The notes beneath the pieces are model-generated. The model was given only the letters and a program-made list of their open reading frames with translations. It was not told the DNA's origin and did no database searches. This document shows positions 51,233 to 59,402 of a stretch of 64,000 nucleotides of DNA, one piece after another (within the stretch, counting starts at the first letter, position 1; every line of letters starts with the position of its first letter). The DNA lies in contig DASZJG010000069.1 in the NCBI GenBank assembly GCA_035948315.1, positions 1 to 64,000 on the forward strand. Direction: 5' to 3'. The stretch comes from CAJCJE01 sp035948315. Its GTDB lineage: Bacteria; Actinomycetota; Actinomycetes; Mycobacteriales; Pseudonocardiaceae. Both the position numbers and the translations under genes were made by a program.

Positions 51233-52384
51233 TTAGTCGGCGTGTCCGGGACTCGCGAGTTCGTTGAACATGTCGACCATCCGCTGCGCGGTGTTCTCGC
51301 CGTTCTCGCCGGAGAAGAGCTCGTCCAGGTCGGAGCCTTCGGCGGCGATCGCGGCGCTGCGCGGGAACATCGTCCGCTCGTACTCGGCGAGCGCGGCTTC
51401 GACGTCGTCGGGATGCGCGGCGAGGGCGGTGCCGAGTTCGGCGCCGTCGAGCATGGCCAGGTTGGCGCCTTCGCCGTTCGGGGGCGTCAGGTGGGCAGCG
51501 TCGCCGACCAGCGTCACGCCCGGCACGCGGTCCCAGTGGTGGTCGATCGGCAGTCCGTGGTGGTGGCGCAGGACCGGCGCGGTGTCGCCGTCGGTGATCA
51601 GCGCGGTCAGCTCCGGTGCCCAGCCGTCGAATTCCGCCGCGATCCGCGCGGTGGCCGCCGCGGTGTCGGCGAAGTCGATGTCGTCGAACCAGTCCAGCGG
51701 CCGGACGAGAAACACGTACGTGTGCAGGGTGTCGCCGCTTTCGTGATGCGCGAAGATGCCCTTGCCCTGTGCTGGCACGAACATCGTCCCGCCGCCGACG
51801 GCTTTCACACTGACCGGGTGGCGGGTGTCGGCGTCCAGCAGGTAGGTCTCGACGAACGACATGCCGGCGTAGGCGGGCACCGCGTCGGAGAGCAACGGGC
51901 GGACCCGGGACCAGGCGCCGTCCGCGCCGGCCAGCAGGCTCGTGGTGACCGTGGCGCCGTTGGCGAAGCTCACCTCGTGGCGACCCGCACCAAGGGCGTG
52001 CACGCCGCTCATCTTGTGGCCCCACCGGACGGTGCCGGCAGGCAGCGAATCGAGCAGGAGCCGGCGCAGTTCGCCGCGCTGCACCTCGGGACGCCCACCC
52101 GTGCCGTCGTCGGCTCGGTCGAGCAGGACGGCGCCGTCGGGGTCGAGGATCCGCAGCTGCTGGCGGCCTTCCAGGATGAGGTCGCGGAACTCGTCCATCA
52201 GGCCGGCGGCCTCGACGGCGAGTTGGCCGTTGTAGTCGTGGATGTCGAGCATCCCGCCCTGCATGCGCGCGGTCGGCGAGGCCTCCGCTTCGTAGACGGT
52301 GGCCGGGATGCCGTGCAGGTGCAGCACGCGGGCGAGCGTGAGGCCGCCGAGGCCGGCGCCGATGATCGTGACATTGGTGTGCAT
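51233..52384 (-). CDS. TetX-like FAD-dependent monooxygenase
   Basis: 383 residues of the flavin hydroxylase family that contains tetracycline destructases. The FAD Rossmann motif is IIGAGLGGLTLARVL (8-22); TARMQGGMLDIHDYNG matches TetX's ARxFGGTLDLH region; the NADPH/FAD motif VTLVGDAAHLTPPNGEGAN is near 293. RxxL-type residues for FAD ribose are present. AAAGGAG precedes the ATG. It lies in the 27-bp-flanked segment with a doubled operator upstream. Tetracycline or other substrate is not shown. Confidence 0.85.
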   Translation of the reverse strand: MHTNVTIIGAGLGGLTLARVLHLHGIPATVYEAEASPTARMQGGMLDIHDYNGQLAVEAAGLMDEFRDLILEGRQQLRILDPDGAVLLDRADDGTGGRPEVQRGELRRLLLDSLPAGTVRWGHKMSGVHALGAGRHEVSFANGATVTTSLLAGADGAWSRVRPLLSDAVPAYAGMSFVETYLLDADTRHPVSVKAVGGGTMFVPAQGKGIFAHHESGDTLHTYVFLVRPLDWFDDIDFADTAAATARIAAEFDGWAPELTALITDGDTAPVLRHHHGLPIDHHWDRVPGVTLVGDAAHLTPPNGEGANLAMLDGAELGTALAAHPDDVEAALAEYERTMFPRSAAIAAEGSDLDELFSGENGENTAQRMVDMFNELASPGHAD

Positions 52385-52467
52385 GGGTGGCTCCTTTGCG
52401 GATCAGCGTGTTGGCACAACGCTTTCCCCACCCTGACGCGAGCCGCTGGCACGGGGCGCACACAACG

Positions 52468-52508
52468 CTGACAGGGCACTGCCAGGCGCGCTGACAAACC
52501 GCTGTCAG
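52468..52508. promoter_or_regulatory. Double operator CTGACA-N6-TGYCAG upstream of the TetX-like gene
   Basis: Site 1 CTGACA-GGGCAC-TGCCAG at 52468-52485 and site 2 CTGACA-AACCGC-TGTCAG at 52491-52508, 23 bp apart. They lie 84-124 bp before the monooxygenase start. Confidence 0.7.
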
Positions 52509-52540
52509 GGGATCGGCGCGAGCGGCGCAGCGGGCCAAGC

Positions 52541-52678
52541 TCACTGCTCCCGCTTGGGCAGGGTGGCGCCGCCGTTGTCGAGGTCGACGCCGAAGGGCGG
52601 GGCGCCCTGGTCGGTGTCCTCGCGCCACATGGACAGGGTGACGCGCTGCTCGAACTCGGCTCTGCGGTCGGTGAACAC
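52541..52678 (-). pseudogene. Truncated DUF6191 copy
   Basis: 46 codons matching the C-terminal half of the intact DUF6191 gene at 53652-53945: both contain VFTDRRAEFEQRVT, SMWRED and GAPPFGVDLD. Similarity stops at 52679, where the repeated GntR 3' end begins. There is no membrane segment and no proper start, so it is a fragment. Confidence 0.8.
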
Positions 52679-52682
52679 CCAG

Positions 52683-52709
52683 CTCGTCTACGAATGGCCC
52701 GCCGACTGA
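52683..52709 (+). repeat. 27-bp direct repeat, copy 2 (GntR 3'-end fragment)
   Basis: Exact copy of 51205-51231, with the reading LVYEWPAD and a stop, but no GntR gene in front. It marks the right edge of the 1.45-kb segment. Confidence 0.9.
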
Positions 52710-52725
52710 TCGGACCAGCAGACGG

Positions 52726-53631
52726 TCACACGGGGTACTTCTCGTCGAATCGGGTCATGAGCAAGGCGGATCTCCTCCGCAGCTGTCGTGTCGGCCAGCT
52801 GAAGTCGACAGTGTGAGCGCCCTCCGCCGATCCGTAGGACCGAGCAAGCGCGTCTTTGACACCCAGGAACAGCCAGGCCCAGTAAACCGGCAGCACCAGG
52901 CGCCACTCGAGATCCGACAGCGGGCGAACCGAGTCGTAGCCGCGCAGCACGCCGTCGTAGTGGCCGCGCCAGGCCAGGGCGAAGTCGGCGACCTGGAGAT
53001 TGTCGTGGCAGCCTTCGAAATCGAGGACCGCACTGAGCCGACCGTTGTCGAACAACAGGTTCCATCGCGCGAAATCCCCGTGGATCACGCATCGGGGAGC
53101 GGCCGCCGCTTCGTACCGCGCGAGATACTGTTCGAACCGCTCGTGCGCGGCCCGGCGGTATGTCCGCAACAGTGCGCCCTCCTTGGGGTTGCTTAGCTCG
53201 TGCACCGCGAGCCACGAGTCCAACTCCCCGTCGGCCACCACGTCGGCCAACTCGGGGAATCCGGTGCGCCTGCGCGTCATCCCGGTTGCGGCCGCATCCG
53301 CGTGGAACTGCGCCAGGAGCCGCCCGCGCGCCAGTGCCTCGCCCGGCGAATCCGCCGGCGCTCCCGGCAGCCACGACAACAGCAACCAGATCCCATCCGG
53401 CCGAACCTCGGGCGCCTCCAGCAACTCGGGGACGGGCCATCCGGCTCGGTGCATCGACCCCATGAACTCGACCTGGTAAGGCCAATCCGGCAGAGCCTGC
53501 GCCCCCAGCTGCTTGACGATGACCTTCCCAGGTCCCCGGGCGGCCTGCCAGGTGCGGGACATCGGCGCGCCGACATGGGCGACATCGCGTAGCCGCCATC
53601 GCGCCGCCAACTGCTTCGGAATCTCGGACAT
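52726..53631 (-). CDS. APH/choline-kinase-family phosphotransferase
   Basis: 301 residues with the aminoglycoside-phosphotransferase fold: IVKQLGAQALPDWPY (ATP Lys), the Brenner motif CVIHGDFARWNLLFDNG with catalytic Asp near 195, and AVLDFEGCHDNL (metal Asp). The gene stands in the same orientation as the DUF6191 and monooxygenase genes. The substrate may be an antibiotic or a metabolite; sequence alone cannot say. Confidence 0.85.
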   Translation of the reverse strand: MSEIPKQLAARWRLRDVAHVGAPMSRTWQAARGPGKVIVKQLGAQALPDWPYQVEFMGSMHRAGWPVPELLEAPEVRPDGIWLLLSWLPGAPADSPGEALARGRLLAQFHADAAATGMTRRRTGFPELADVVADGELDSWLAVHELSNPKEGALLRTYRRAAHERFEQYLARYEAAAAPRCVIHGDFARWNLLFDNGRLSAVLDFEGCHDNLQVADFALAWRGHYDGVLRGYDSVRPLSDLEWRLVLPVYWAWLFLGVKDALARSYGSAEGAHTVDFSWPTRQLRRRSALLMTRFDEKYPV

Positions 53632-53651
53632 TCCGCTGGACTTCCCCTTGG

Positions 53652-53945
53652 CTATTCCGGCCGCGCGGAGCGGGGCAGGGTAGCGCGGCCGGTGTCCAGG
53701 TCGACGCCGAACGGCGGGGCGCCCGCCTCGGCGTCCTCGCGCCACATGGAATGGGTGACCCGCTGTTCGAACTCGGCTCGGCGGTCGGTGAACACGGCGT
53801 CGAGGGTGTCGAAGCCGGTGGCGCTGACCGGCATGCCGGTGCGGCGGCGTCGCCAGGGGAGCCAGCTGATCCGGTTGATCCACAGCCCGAACCGTTCGAG
53901 CGTGATCACCATGGTCAGCAGGACAACCAGACCTGGGATCGACAT
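53652..53945 (-). CDS. DUF6191 single-pass membrane protein
   Basis: 97 residues. One N-terminal membrane helix (IPGLVVLLTMVITLERFGLWI), then a basic RRRRTGMPVSATGFDTLDAVF and an acidic tail ending GVDLDTGRATLP. I believe this is DUF6191, an actinomycete family with unknown role. The start at 53945 is one of several in-frame ATG/GTG choices. A 3'-truncated copy lies at 52541-52678. Confidence 0.75.
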   Translation of the reverse strand: MSIPGLVVLLTMVITLERFGLWINRISWLPWRRRRTGMPVSATGFDTLDAVFTDRRAEFEQRVTHSMWREDAEAGAPPFGVDLDTGRATLPRSARPE

Positions 53946-54000
53946 CACCCACAACACAGCCACGTCCGGCCAACGCCGCCGGCCGCGATCCGGTTCCCGG

Positions 54001-55320
54001 CTAGGAGAGGGTGAAGCCGACCTGGTCGGCGAGGTCGCGCAGGGGCGGCCAGTCCTCGCCATGGTGTATGGCGTCGGGGGCGTGAGTGCTGGTCGCGGTG
54101 CAGGCGCAGGGGATCACGGCGGGCACGTCGTAGCGCGGGGCGTCGAGGTCGGGCGGGCGGGTGAAGTCGAGCACCTCGGCGATGTTGTTCGCGGCGGCGT
54201 CGCGCACGGTCAGTGGTTGCAGGCCGTAGCGCCATTCGATCATCTTCAGGATCGAGGTGTGGTCGTAGGTGCGGCGCGCGATGGTGTGCCGCCTGGCCAA
54301 CGGGGAGAACACCAGGCACGGCACGCGGAAGCCGCGCAGGCCGGTGCCAAGGTCCGGCCTCGGGTCGGGGGCGAGGTCGGGCACGACGTGTTCGAAGAAG
54401 CCGCCCCACTCGTCGTAGTTGATGATCAGCACGGTCTTGTCCCAGTCGGGACTGGACACGACCGCTTCGTAGACCGTGTTCAGGAAGTGCTGGCCGACTC
54501 GGATGTCGGCGAGCGGGTGGTCGTCGCCGGACATGCCGGTGGCCTCGCCGAGGAACACCGGGTCCACAAAGGACACCGCGGGCAGCAGGCCGGCTGCCGC
54601 GTCGATCCGGAACTGGGCGAAGGTCTCGGTGATGCCGAGGTACCTGGTGCCCCACAGCGCGGTCACCGGCAGGTCGTTGAAGTAGTACCTGGCCGGCACG
54701 CCCGCCGCGCTCAGCCGGTCCCAGATGGTCGGGATCGTGGTGATGTCGGTGGTGTTGGTGATCCGGTCGGACTGGGCCGCGTGCTGGAACAGCCGGTTCG
54801 GGAAGGTCGGGCCCATCATCGCGGCGAAGTAGCGGTCGCAGGTGGTCCAGTCGCGCGCCGCCCGACCGTAGAAGCTCAGGTCGTCCTGGGTGTAGTAGCC
54901 GATCGCGAAATCGTCGGGGGTGGCGCGTAAGAAGCCGTCGCAAGCGCCGTTGTCCAACTGGGTCCGACCGCCCTGGTAGGAGTGGTCGGGGTCGAGGTGA
55001 CCGCAGCCGTTGAACGCGGTCAAGTGCCGCGTCTCGTGGTAGTCGCCGTTGGCGTCCGGGTAGCGCAGACCGGCCTGGCGGCCGTCCGCGCCCGGCAGCC
55101 AGCCGAGGTAGTGGTCGAACGAGCGGTTCTCCATCATCACGACGACGATGTGCTCGATCCCCGAGTCGGCGGGCAGCGGCAGGTGGGTCGAGGTGGTGAT
55201 GGACGGGGCCGGGCTCGCATCCGAGGGCGACCCGGCCAGTGTGCTCGCGCCGAGTGCGCCGGCAACGGTCGTGGCGGCCGCGCCCGCGATGAACTGGCGG
55301 CGGTTCAGGTTCAGGTCCAC
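54001..55320 (-). CDS. Tat-exported phosphoesterase (phospholipase C / acid phosphatase family)
   Basis: 439 residues. The twin-arginine signal NRRQFIAGAAATTVAGALG is at residues 6-24, so it folds before export. The phosphoesterase domain starts EHIVVVMMENRSFDHYLGWLPG, with Glu-Asn metal ligands, and has ITNTTDITTIPTIWDRL and IINYDEWGGFFEHVVPD (Asp, Glu, His). PLC-like or acid phosphatase activity toward phospholipids or phosphomonoesters is expected. The GTG start lacks a clear ribosome-binding site. Confidence 0.88.
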   Translation of the reverse strand: MDLNLNRRQFIAGAAATTVAGALGASTLAGSPSDASPAPSITTSTHLPLPADSGIEHIVVVMMENRSFDHYLGWLPGADGRQAGLRYPDANGDYHETRHLTAFNGCGHLDPDHSYQGGRTQLDNGACDGFLRATPDDFAIGYYTQDDLSFYGRAARDWTTCDRYFAAMMGPTFPNRLFQHAAQSDRITNTTDITTIPTIWDRLSAAGVPARYYFNDLPVTALWGTRYLGITETFAQFRIDAAAGLLPAVSFVDPVFLGEATGMSGDDHPLADIRVGQHFLNTVYEAVVSSPDWDKTVLIINYDEWGGFFEHVVPDLAPDPRPDLGTGLRGFRVPCLVFSPLARRHTIARRTYDHTSILKMIEWRYGLQPLTVRDAAANNIAEVLDFTRPPDLDAPRYDVPAVIPCACTATSTHAPDAIHHGEDWPPLRDLADQVGFTLS

Positions 55321-55475
55321 GCCGGAAATGGCACCATCACCCGGAGTGGTCGGTCAATGCCAGGAGGCCCGAATCGCGGGGCAGGCGCAGTCCAATACTC
55401 CCTCTGGGCTAAGTTGGCAACAGCGTGGGGCGCGTCAGTGCGCGTCACAAGGCAGATGCTGGCACTCTGGACGAC

Positions 55476-55901
55476 ATGAGCAAGGACGACTGGGCCGTGG
55501 CGGACGCGTGGATGGGCTTGCGGCTGCACTGGCACGGCTACGTCGAGCGGGTCGCGTTGGCGCACGCGGCCACCCGGGAGCAACGGCTGAAGACCGAGCC
55601 CGACGAGGTGATGGTCAACCCGGACGAGGTCGCCGCGTGGCTGGAGGGAACCATCAAGGCCGCGAGCGCGCCTGCGCCGATCAAGCCGGCCCAGGCCAAG
55701 GGCGTTGCCGCCGAGGACGCGCGCGACTTCGCCGACTCCATGCAGGTGTGGCGTTCGCTCGCCTCGCAGGGTGAGTCGGTGTCCACCGGCGTGCGCGGGC
55801 AGATCATGGTCACCGCGGAGGCGGTGAGCGAGCGCGAGTGCGACTGCCAGATCGCCGCACCCGGCTCGGTTTCCCGCCTCAGCAAAGGCCGTCGCCGCTA
55901 A
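55476..55901 (+). CDS. Hypothetical protein
   Basis: 141 residues, soluble, family not recognised. Helical start (DDWAVADAWMGLRLHWHGYVERVALAHA), then VNPDEVAAWLEGTIKAAS and a Cys pair in ECDCQIAAPG, with a basic end. Stop shares CTAA with the convergent DinB gene. The ATG at 55476 has no ribosome-binding site. Confidence 0.6.
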   Translation: MSKDDWAVADAWMGLRLHWHGYVERVALAHAATREQRLKTEPDEVMVNPDEVAAWLEGTIKAASAPAPIKPAQAKGVAAEDARDFADSMQVWRSLASQGESVSTGVRGQIMVTAEAVSERECDCQIAAPGSVSRLSKGRRR

Positions 55902-56365
55902 TCGGGACGCTGGCTCAGGTCACCGACCTGTTCGGCGTACCAGGGGCCTGCGACGTGCTCGGCGATCGCCCGTAGTGTCCACTGTGGATCGCGCGGACGG
56001 TCCCATTCGGCCGGTCCGGCCACGGCGAGGCGGTGCACGTAGAGGTCGCCGAGCCGGGTCAGGCACTGGCGCGCCTCGTTGAGGTCGGCCTCGGTGAACG
56101 GCGCCAGGTCCGCGGCGACGGTGACCTGGCTGGCCAGCCACTCGTCCGGCCGTGACTCGTGGCCGGCGAGCAGCGCCTCGATCTGCGCGAGGTGGTCGAT
56201 GAGGTGGTGGGTGTGCCGGCGGATCGCCTTGTGCGGCGTGTAGACGCGGTCGCCGTCCTCGCTGACCAACGGCCGACCGTCCCAGCGCAACCAGGTCCGC
56301 GCCAGGACCAGCATCCGCTCGACGCCAGCGGCGACGACCTCGCCCGGATTCCCTTGTGAATTCAT
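55898..56365 (-). CDS. DinB-superfamily protein
   Basis: 155 residues of the four-helix DinB/YfiT type. Likely metal-binding His residues are in RRHTHHLIDHLAQIE and AEHVAGPWYAEQ. The family includes thiol transferases using mycothiol or bacillithiol; mycothiol would be the actinomycete partner, which is inference. The ATG at 56365 has TAGTGT 6 nt upstream and no ribosome-binding site, a leaderless arrangement. Confidence 0.78.
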   Translation of the reverse strand: MNSQGNPGEVVAAGVERMLVLARTWLRWDGRPLVSEDGDRVYTPHKAIRRHTHHLIDHLAQIEALLAGHESRPDEWLASQVTVAADLAPFTEADLNEARQCLTRLGDLYVHRLAVAGPAEWDRPRDPQWTLRAIAEHVAGPWYAEQVGDLSQRPD

Positions 56366-56371
56366 GGTCGA

Positions 56372-56377
56372 ACACTA
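56372..56377 (-). promoter_or_regulatory. Leaderless -10 element for the DinB gene
   Basis: TAGTGT on the minus strand, 6 nt before the ATG. Confidence 0.55.
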
Positions 56378-56492
56378 GAACTCCGACATTTCGGTCCGGA
56401 ACGAAATGTATTCCGCGCCGGAATTACGAAATGGCTACGCTGCGCCGCCGGGAAGGTCGCACGATCGAGGCCGGTGCTTTCCCTCGCCTGGC

Positions 56493-56522
56493 GGTAGGTC
56501 GTCCGCTTTGCGGCGACCTACC
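56493..56522 (+). promoter_or_regulatory. Hairpin in the leader or promoter of the Cys-rich peptide gene
   Basis: GGTAGGTCG-T-CCGC, TTT loop, GCGG-CGACCTACC: 13 bp with one bulged T. It ends 51 bp before the peptide start and overlaps a TACCCT hexamer (56518-56523) that could be a -10, so it may be an operator instead of RNA structure. Confidence 0.55.
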
Positions 56523-56573
56523 CTCGACACGATGCCCGGAAATCCAGGGATATTTCCAGTAGTGGAGGTCGCC

Positions 56574-56681
56574 ATGGGACAGACCGCACCGCAACCGACA
56601 CCGCAACCGCCTTCTGGCGGCTGCAGCTGCTGCGGCAATTGCACGGGCCCGGGTTGCGGGTGTTGTTCCAGCTGTAAGTAG
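56574..56681 (+). CDS. 35-residue Cys-rich peptide, metallothionein-like
   Basis: A tiny gene with GGAGGT 5 nt before its ATG. After a 15-residue Pro/Gln/Thr linker the peptide has CSCCGNC and CGCCSSC, two copies of CxCCxxC, so eight Cys in the last 20 residues and a final Lys. No signal peptide or membrane segment is seen, so it should be cytosolic. The Cys spacing suits metal-thiolate clusters (zinc, copper or cadmium) as in metallothioneins; no family is recognised. The alternative is a redox buffer or a modified peptide. Confidence 0.7.
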   Translation: MGQTAPQPTPQPPSGGCSCCGNCTGPGCGCCSSCK

Positions 56682-56687
56682 TTCTGA

Positions 56688-58292
56688 TCAGGGCGGGCAG
56701 GCGGTGCCTTCGGCCGGCACCTTCCCGCCGATCAGGAAGTTCTGCGCGGCCGATGTCGCGCAACTCGACTGACCGAGCGCGCCGTGTCCCGCGCCGGCCC
56801 AGGTCAACAGAACCCCGGAGTCCAGCGACTGCGCGGTGCGCTGGGTGCCGGTCTCCGGGGTCGATGGGTCGCTCGCGGTGCTGATCACCAGGATCGGCGG
56901 CGTGTTCGGTGCGGTCGGCTTGGGCAGCGGCTGGGTCGGCACCGGCCATGGCCCGCACAGCAACAGGTTCTGCGCGTAGAGCCCGCCGAACAGCGGTGCC
57001 TTTCCGCTCCACGCCTTGATGTCGTTGCCGACCTGGCCGGGCGAGAGCCGGTCGGTCACGTCGTTGCACCCGGCCACCAGGTTGGCGTCGATCTGCGGTG
57101 GGTCCTGCGGGGTACCCGTCAGCACCGGATCGATCAGACCGGCCAGGCCGCTGCCGTCGCCCGTGAGCGCCTGCTGGATGTCGGTGGCCAACGCGGTCCA
57201 CTGCGACCGGTCGGCCAGACCGATCAGGATGGCCCGCAGCACGATGCCCGCGGTGAGTTGGACGCCGTCCGCGGCCAGCGGTGCGCCGCGCACGTTGGCC
57301 AGCAACTCGTTCACCGCACCGGTCGGGTCGCCGCCGAGCGGACAGTTCGTGACGGCGCAGTTCTGCGCGAACGCCGCGAACGTGGCCTGCGCGCCGAGCG
57401 ACTGCGCCTGGGCGGTGTCCTGGTTGCTCAGCTGCGGATCGGGTGAGCCGTCCAGCACGAACCGGCCGACGTGGGTCGGGTACTGGTCGGCGTAGGTGGT
57501 CAGCACCCGCGACCCCTCGCCGTGTCCGATCGCGTCGAGATGGTTGATGCCCAGGTTCTGCCGCACCTGTTCCAGGTCGGCGACGGTGTTGCGGGTGTTG
57601 TAGTTGGCCATGCTCGCGCTCAGCGCCAGCACGCACTGCTGCGAGGCGTCGGTCGCGGCGCTGAGCAGCGCGGTCAGGTTGGTGTTGCTCGGATCGGCCT
57701 GCAGCATCAGGTTGCGGTCGGCCTGCGGTATACAGTGCACGCCGCCCGAACCGGCGGTGCCGCGTCGGTCCATGCCGATCAGCGAGAACGTGCTGAGGAA
57801 CTGCGGCGGCAGCGTGGCGGCCAGCCGCGCCGCGTAGAGGGTGCCGGGCAGGCCGTCCAGGTCGTTGACCACCAGCAGCGGCGTCGGCCCGGTGCCGACC
57901 TTGAGCAGCGCGATCCGCTGCCCGCCCTCGTCGGTGGCGCCGGAGGGATCGATCGGGGCGATCAGCCGCGAGCACTGGAACGTCATGCCGACGGGCGGGG
58001 CCGGGGTGCCGAGACGTTGGGCGGTCTCGGCGGTGCAGTCGCTCCAGCCGACCTGGGCGGGCGAGGGCTTCTCCAGTCCGGGCAGCGGTACCGGTGCCTT
58101 GCCGGTCGACGACGGCGTGCTGGGCGCCGACCCGGCGACCACCAGTGACGGCGTCGCGGACGGACCCACCGTGCAGGCCGCGACCAGCACCGGAGCGAGC
58201 GCGGCGACCAGACCGATGCCGATGCGCCGGGAGTATCGACGCCAGGCGCGGTGACCGGGCCGGCTCGGCACGTCGATCCCTCTGCTTTCCAT
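56688..58292 (-). CDS. Secreted alpha/beta-hydrolase-fold lipoprotein lacking the nucleophile Ser (Rv2672-like)
   Basis: 534 residues. A basic N-terminus and hydrophobic core end at lipobox VAAC near residue 40, so it is a lipoprotein. The fold is that of tripeptidyl aminopeptidase (TAP/SlpD). The nucleophile elbow reads IGHGEGS, where GxSxG is expected, so Gly replaces Ser. The Asp in STASDPSTPE and the His in AGAGHGALG are kept. Start ATG 58292 has GAGGTG. M. tuberculosis Rv2672 is called a secreted protease in the same neighbourhood; activity here is doubtful. Confidence 0.82.
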   Translation of the reverse strand: MESRGIDVPSRPGHRAWRRYSRRIGIGLVAALAPVLVAACTVGPSATPSLVVAGSAPSTPSSTGKAPVPLPGLEKPSPAQVGWSDCTAETAQRLGTPAPPVGMTFQCSRLIAPIDPSGATDEGGQRIALLKVGTGPTPLLVVNDLDGLPGTLYAARLAATLPPQFLSTFSLIGMDRRGTAGSGGVHCIPQADRNLMLQADPSNTNLTALLSAATDASQQCVLALSASMANYNTRNTVADLEQVRQNLGINHLDAIGHGEGSRVLTTYADQYPTHVGRFVLDGSPDPQLSNQDTAQAQSLGAQATFAAFAQNCAVTNCPLGGDPTGAVNELLANVRGAPLAADGVQLTAGIVLRAILIGLADRSQWTALATDIQQALTGDGSGLAGLIDPVLTGTPQDPPQIDANLVAGCNDVTDRLSPGQVGNDIKAWSGKAPLFGGLYAQNLLLCGPWPVPTQPLPKPTAPNTPPILVISTASDPSTPETGTQRTAQSLDSGVLLTWAGAGHGALGQSSCATSAAQNFLIGGKVPAEGTACPP

Positions 58293-58460
58293 CCCCACCT
58301 CAACCGATGATGTTCGTCGGTCAGCGTCGCATGCGCAGGGTGAGGCCCTGGTGAGCGGGTCCCCGGGTGAGTTGCGTCCCACCTGCTGAAAAAGGTCGCC
58401 GGTTTGGTCGGTCCGGTCGGCGATGATGACGGAGGTTTGCAGGCGAAAGGGGCAGGCGAA

Positions 58461-59396
58461 GTGGTTTCCGTGCACGTCGAGCGCAGTCGGCGGCCGATGT
58501 GGCCGCGACCGGCCCTGGTCAAGATCGCCGGCCGGGGTCTCGGCAGCGTGCCGCCGCCCGCTCTGGTGCTCGCCGGCATCGTCAGTGTCCAGGTCGGCGC
58601 GGCACTCGCGAAGCAGCTGTTCGGGCTGACCGGCGCGGTCGGCGCGGTCACCCTCCGGCTGCTGTTCGCCGCCATCGTGCTGTTGGTGGTCTGGCGCCCG
58701 TCGCTGCGCATCACGCGCCAGGAACTGCCGGTCATCCTCGGCTACGGCGCGATCCTCGCGCTCATGAACCTCAGCTTCTACCAGGCGATCACCCGGATTC
58801 CGCTGGGTATCGCGGTGACCATCGAGTTCCTCGGCCCGCTCGCCGTGTCGATCATCGGCGCCCGACGCTGGCTGCACGGCCTCTGGGCGCTGCTCGCCGC
58901 GATCGGCGTGTTCGCGCTCACCGAGGCCAGCGGCGGCGGAATCGCCATCAGCGGCGTGCTGTTCGCGCTTGGCGCGGCCCTGTGCTGGGGCCTGTACATC
59001 CCGCTCGGCGCGGCCCTGGGCAAGCGCACCAGCGGCGGTCGCGGCCTCGCCCTGGCCATGGTCGTCGGCAGCCTGATCAGCCTGCCGCTGGGGATCGCCC
59101 AGGCCGGTCCGGCCATGTTCAGCCCGGCCGCGCTGGCCGCCGGGTTCGGCGTCGCCATGCTGTCCTCGGTGCTGCCCTACTCGGTCGAGTTGGAGGCGTT
59201 GCGGCGCATCCCGCCGCGCGTGTTCGGCGTGCTGATGAGCCTGGAACCGGCGGTCGCCGCGCTGGTCGGCCTGCTCGTACTCGGGCAGGGGATGCGACCC
59301 ACCCAGTGGGTGGCCATCGCCTGCGTGGTCATCGCGTCGGCGGGCGCGACCCGGACCCAGCGCGGCCCGGACAAGGCCGCACCACCGATCGACTGA
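58461..59396 (+). CDS. EamA/DMT-family transporter (RhtA-like)
   Basis: 311 residues with ten predicted membrane helices and two EamA repeats. The first helix pair (LVLAGIVSVQVGAALAKQLFG) and LMNLSFYQAITRIPLGIAVTIEFLGPL match RhtA-type amino-acid exporters. The GTG at 58461 has AAAGGGG 9 nt upstream; the longer frame to 58404 lacks support. Stops 6 bp before the convergent gene, with no terminator. Substrate unknown. Confidence 0.85.
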   Translation: MVSVHVERSRRPMWPRPALVKIAGRGLGSVPPPALVLAGIVSVQVGAALAKQLFGLTGAVGAVTLRLLFAAIVLLVVWRPSLRITRQELPVILGYGAILALMNLSFYQAITRIPLGIAVTIEFLGPLAVSIIGARRWLHGLWALLAAIGVFALTEASGGGIAISGVLFALGAALCWGLYIPLGAALGKRTSGGRGLALAMVVGSLISLPLGIAQAGPAMFSPAALAAGFGVAMLSSVLPYSVELEALRRIPPRVFGVLMSLEPAVAALVGLLVLGQGMRPTQWVAIACVVIASAGATRTQRGPDKAAPPID

Positions 59397-59402
59397 ACCT
59401 GC

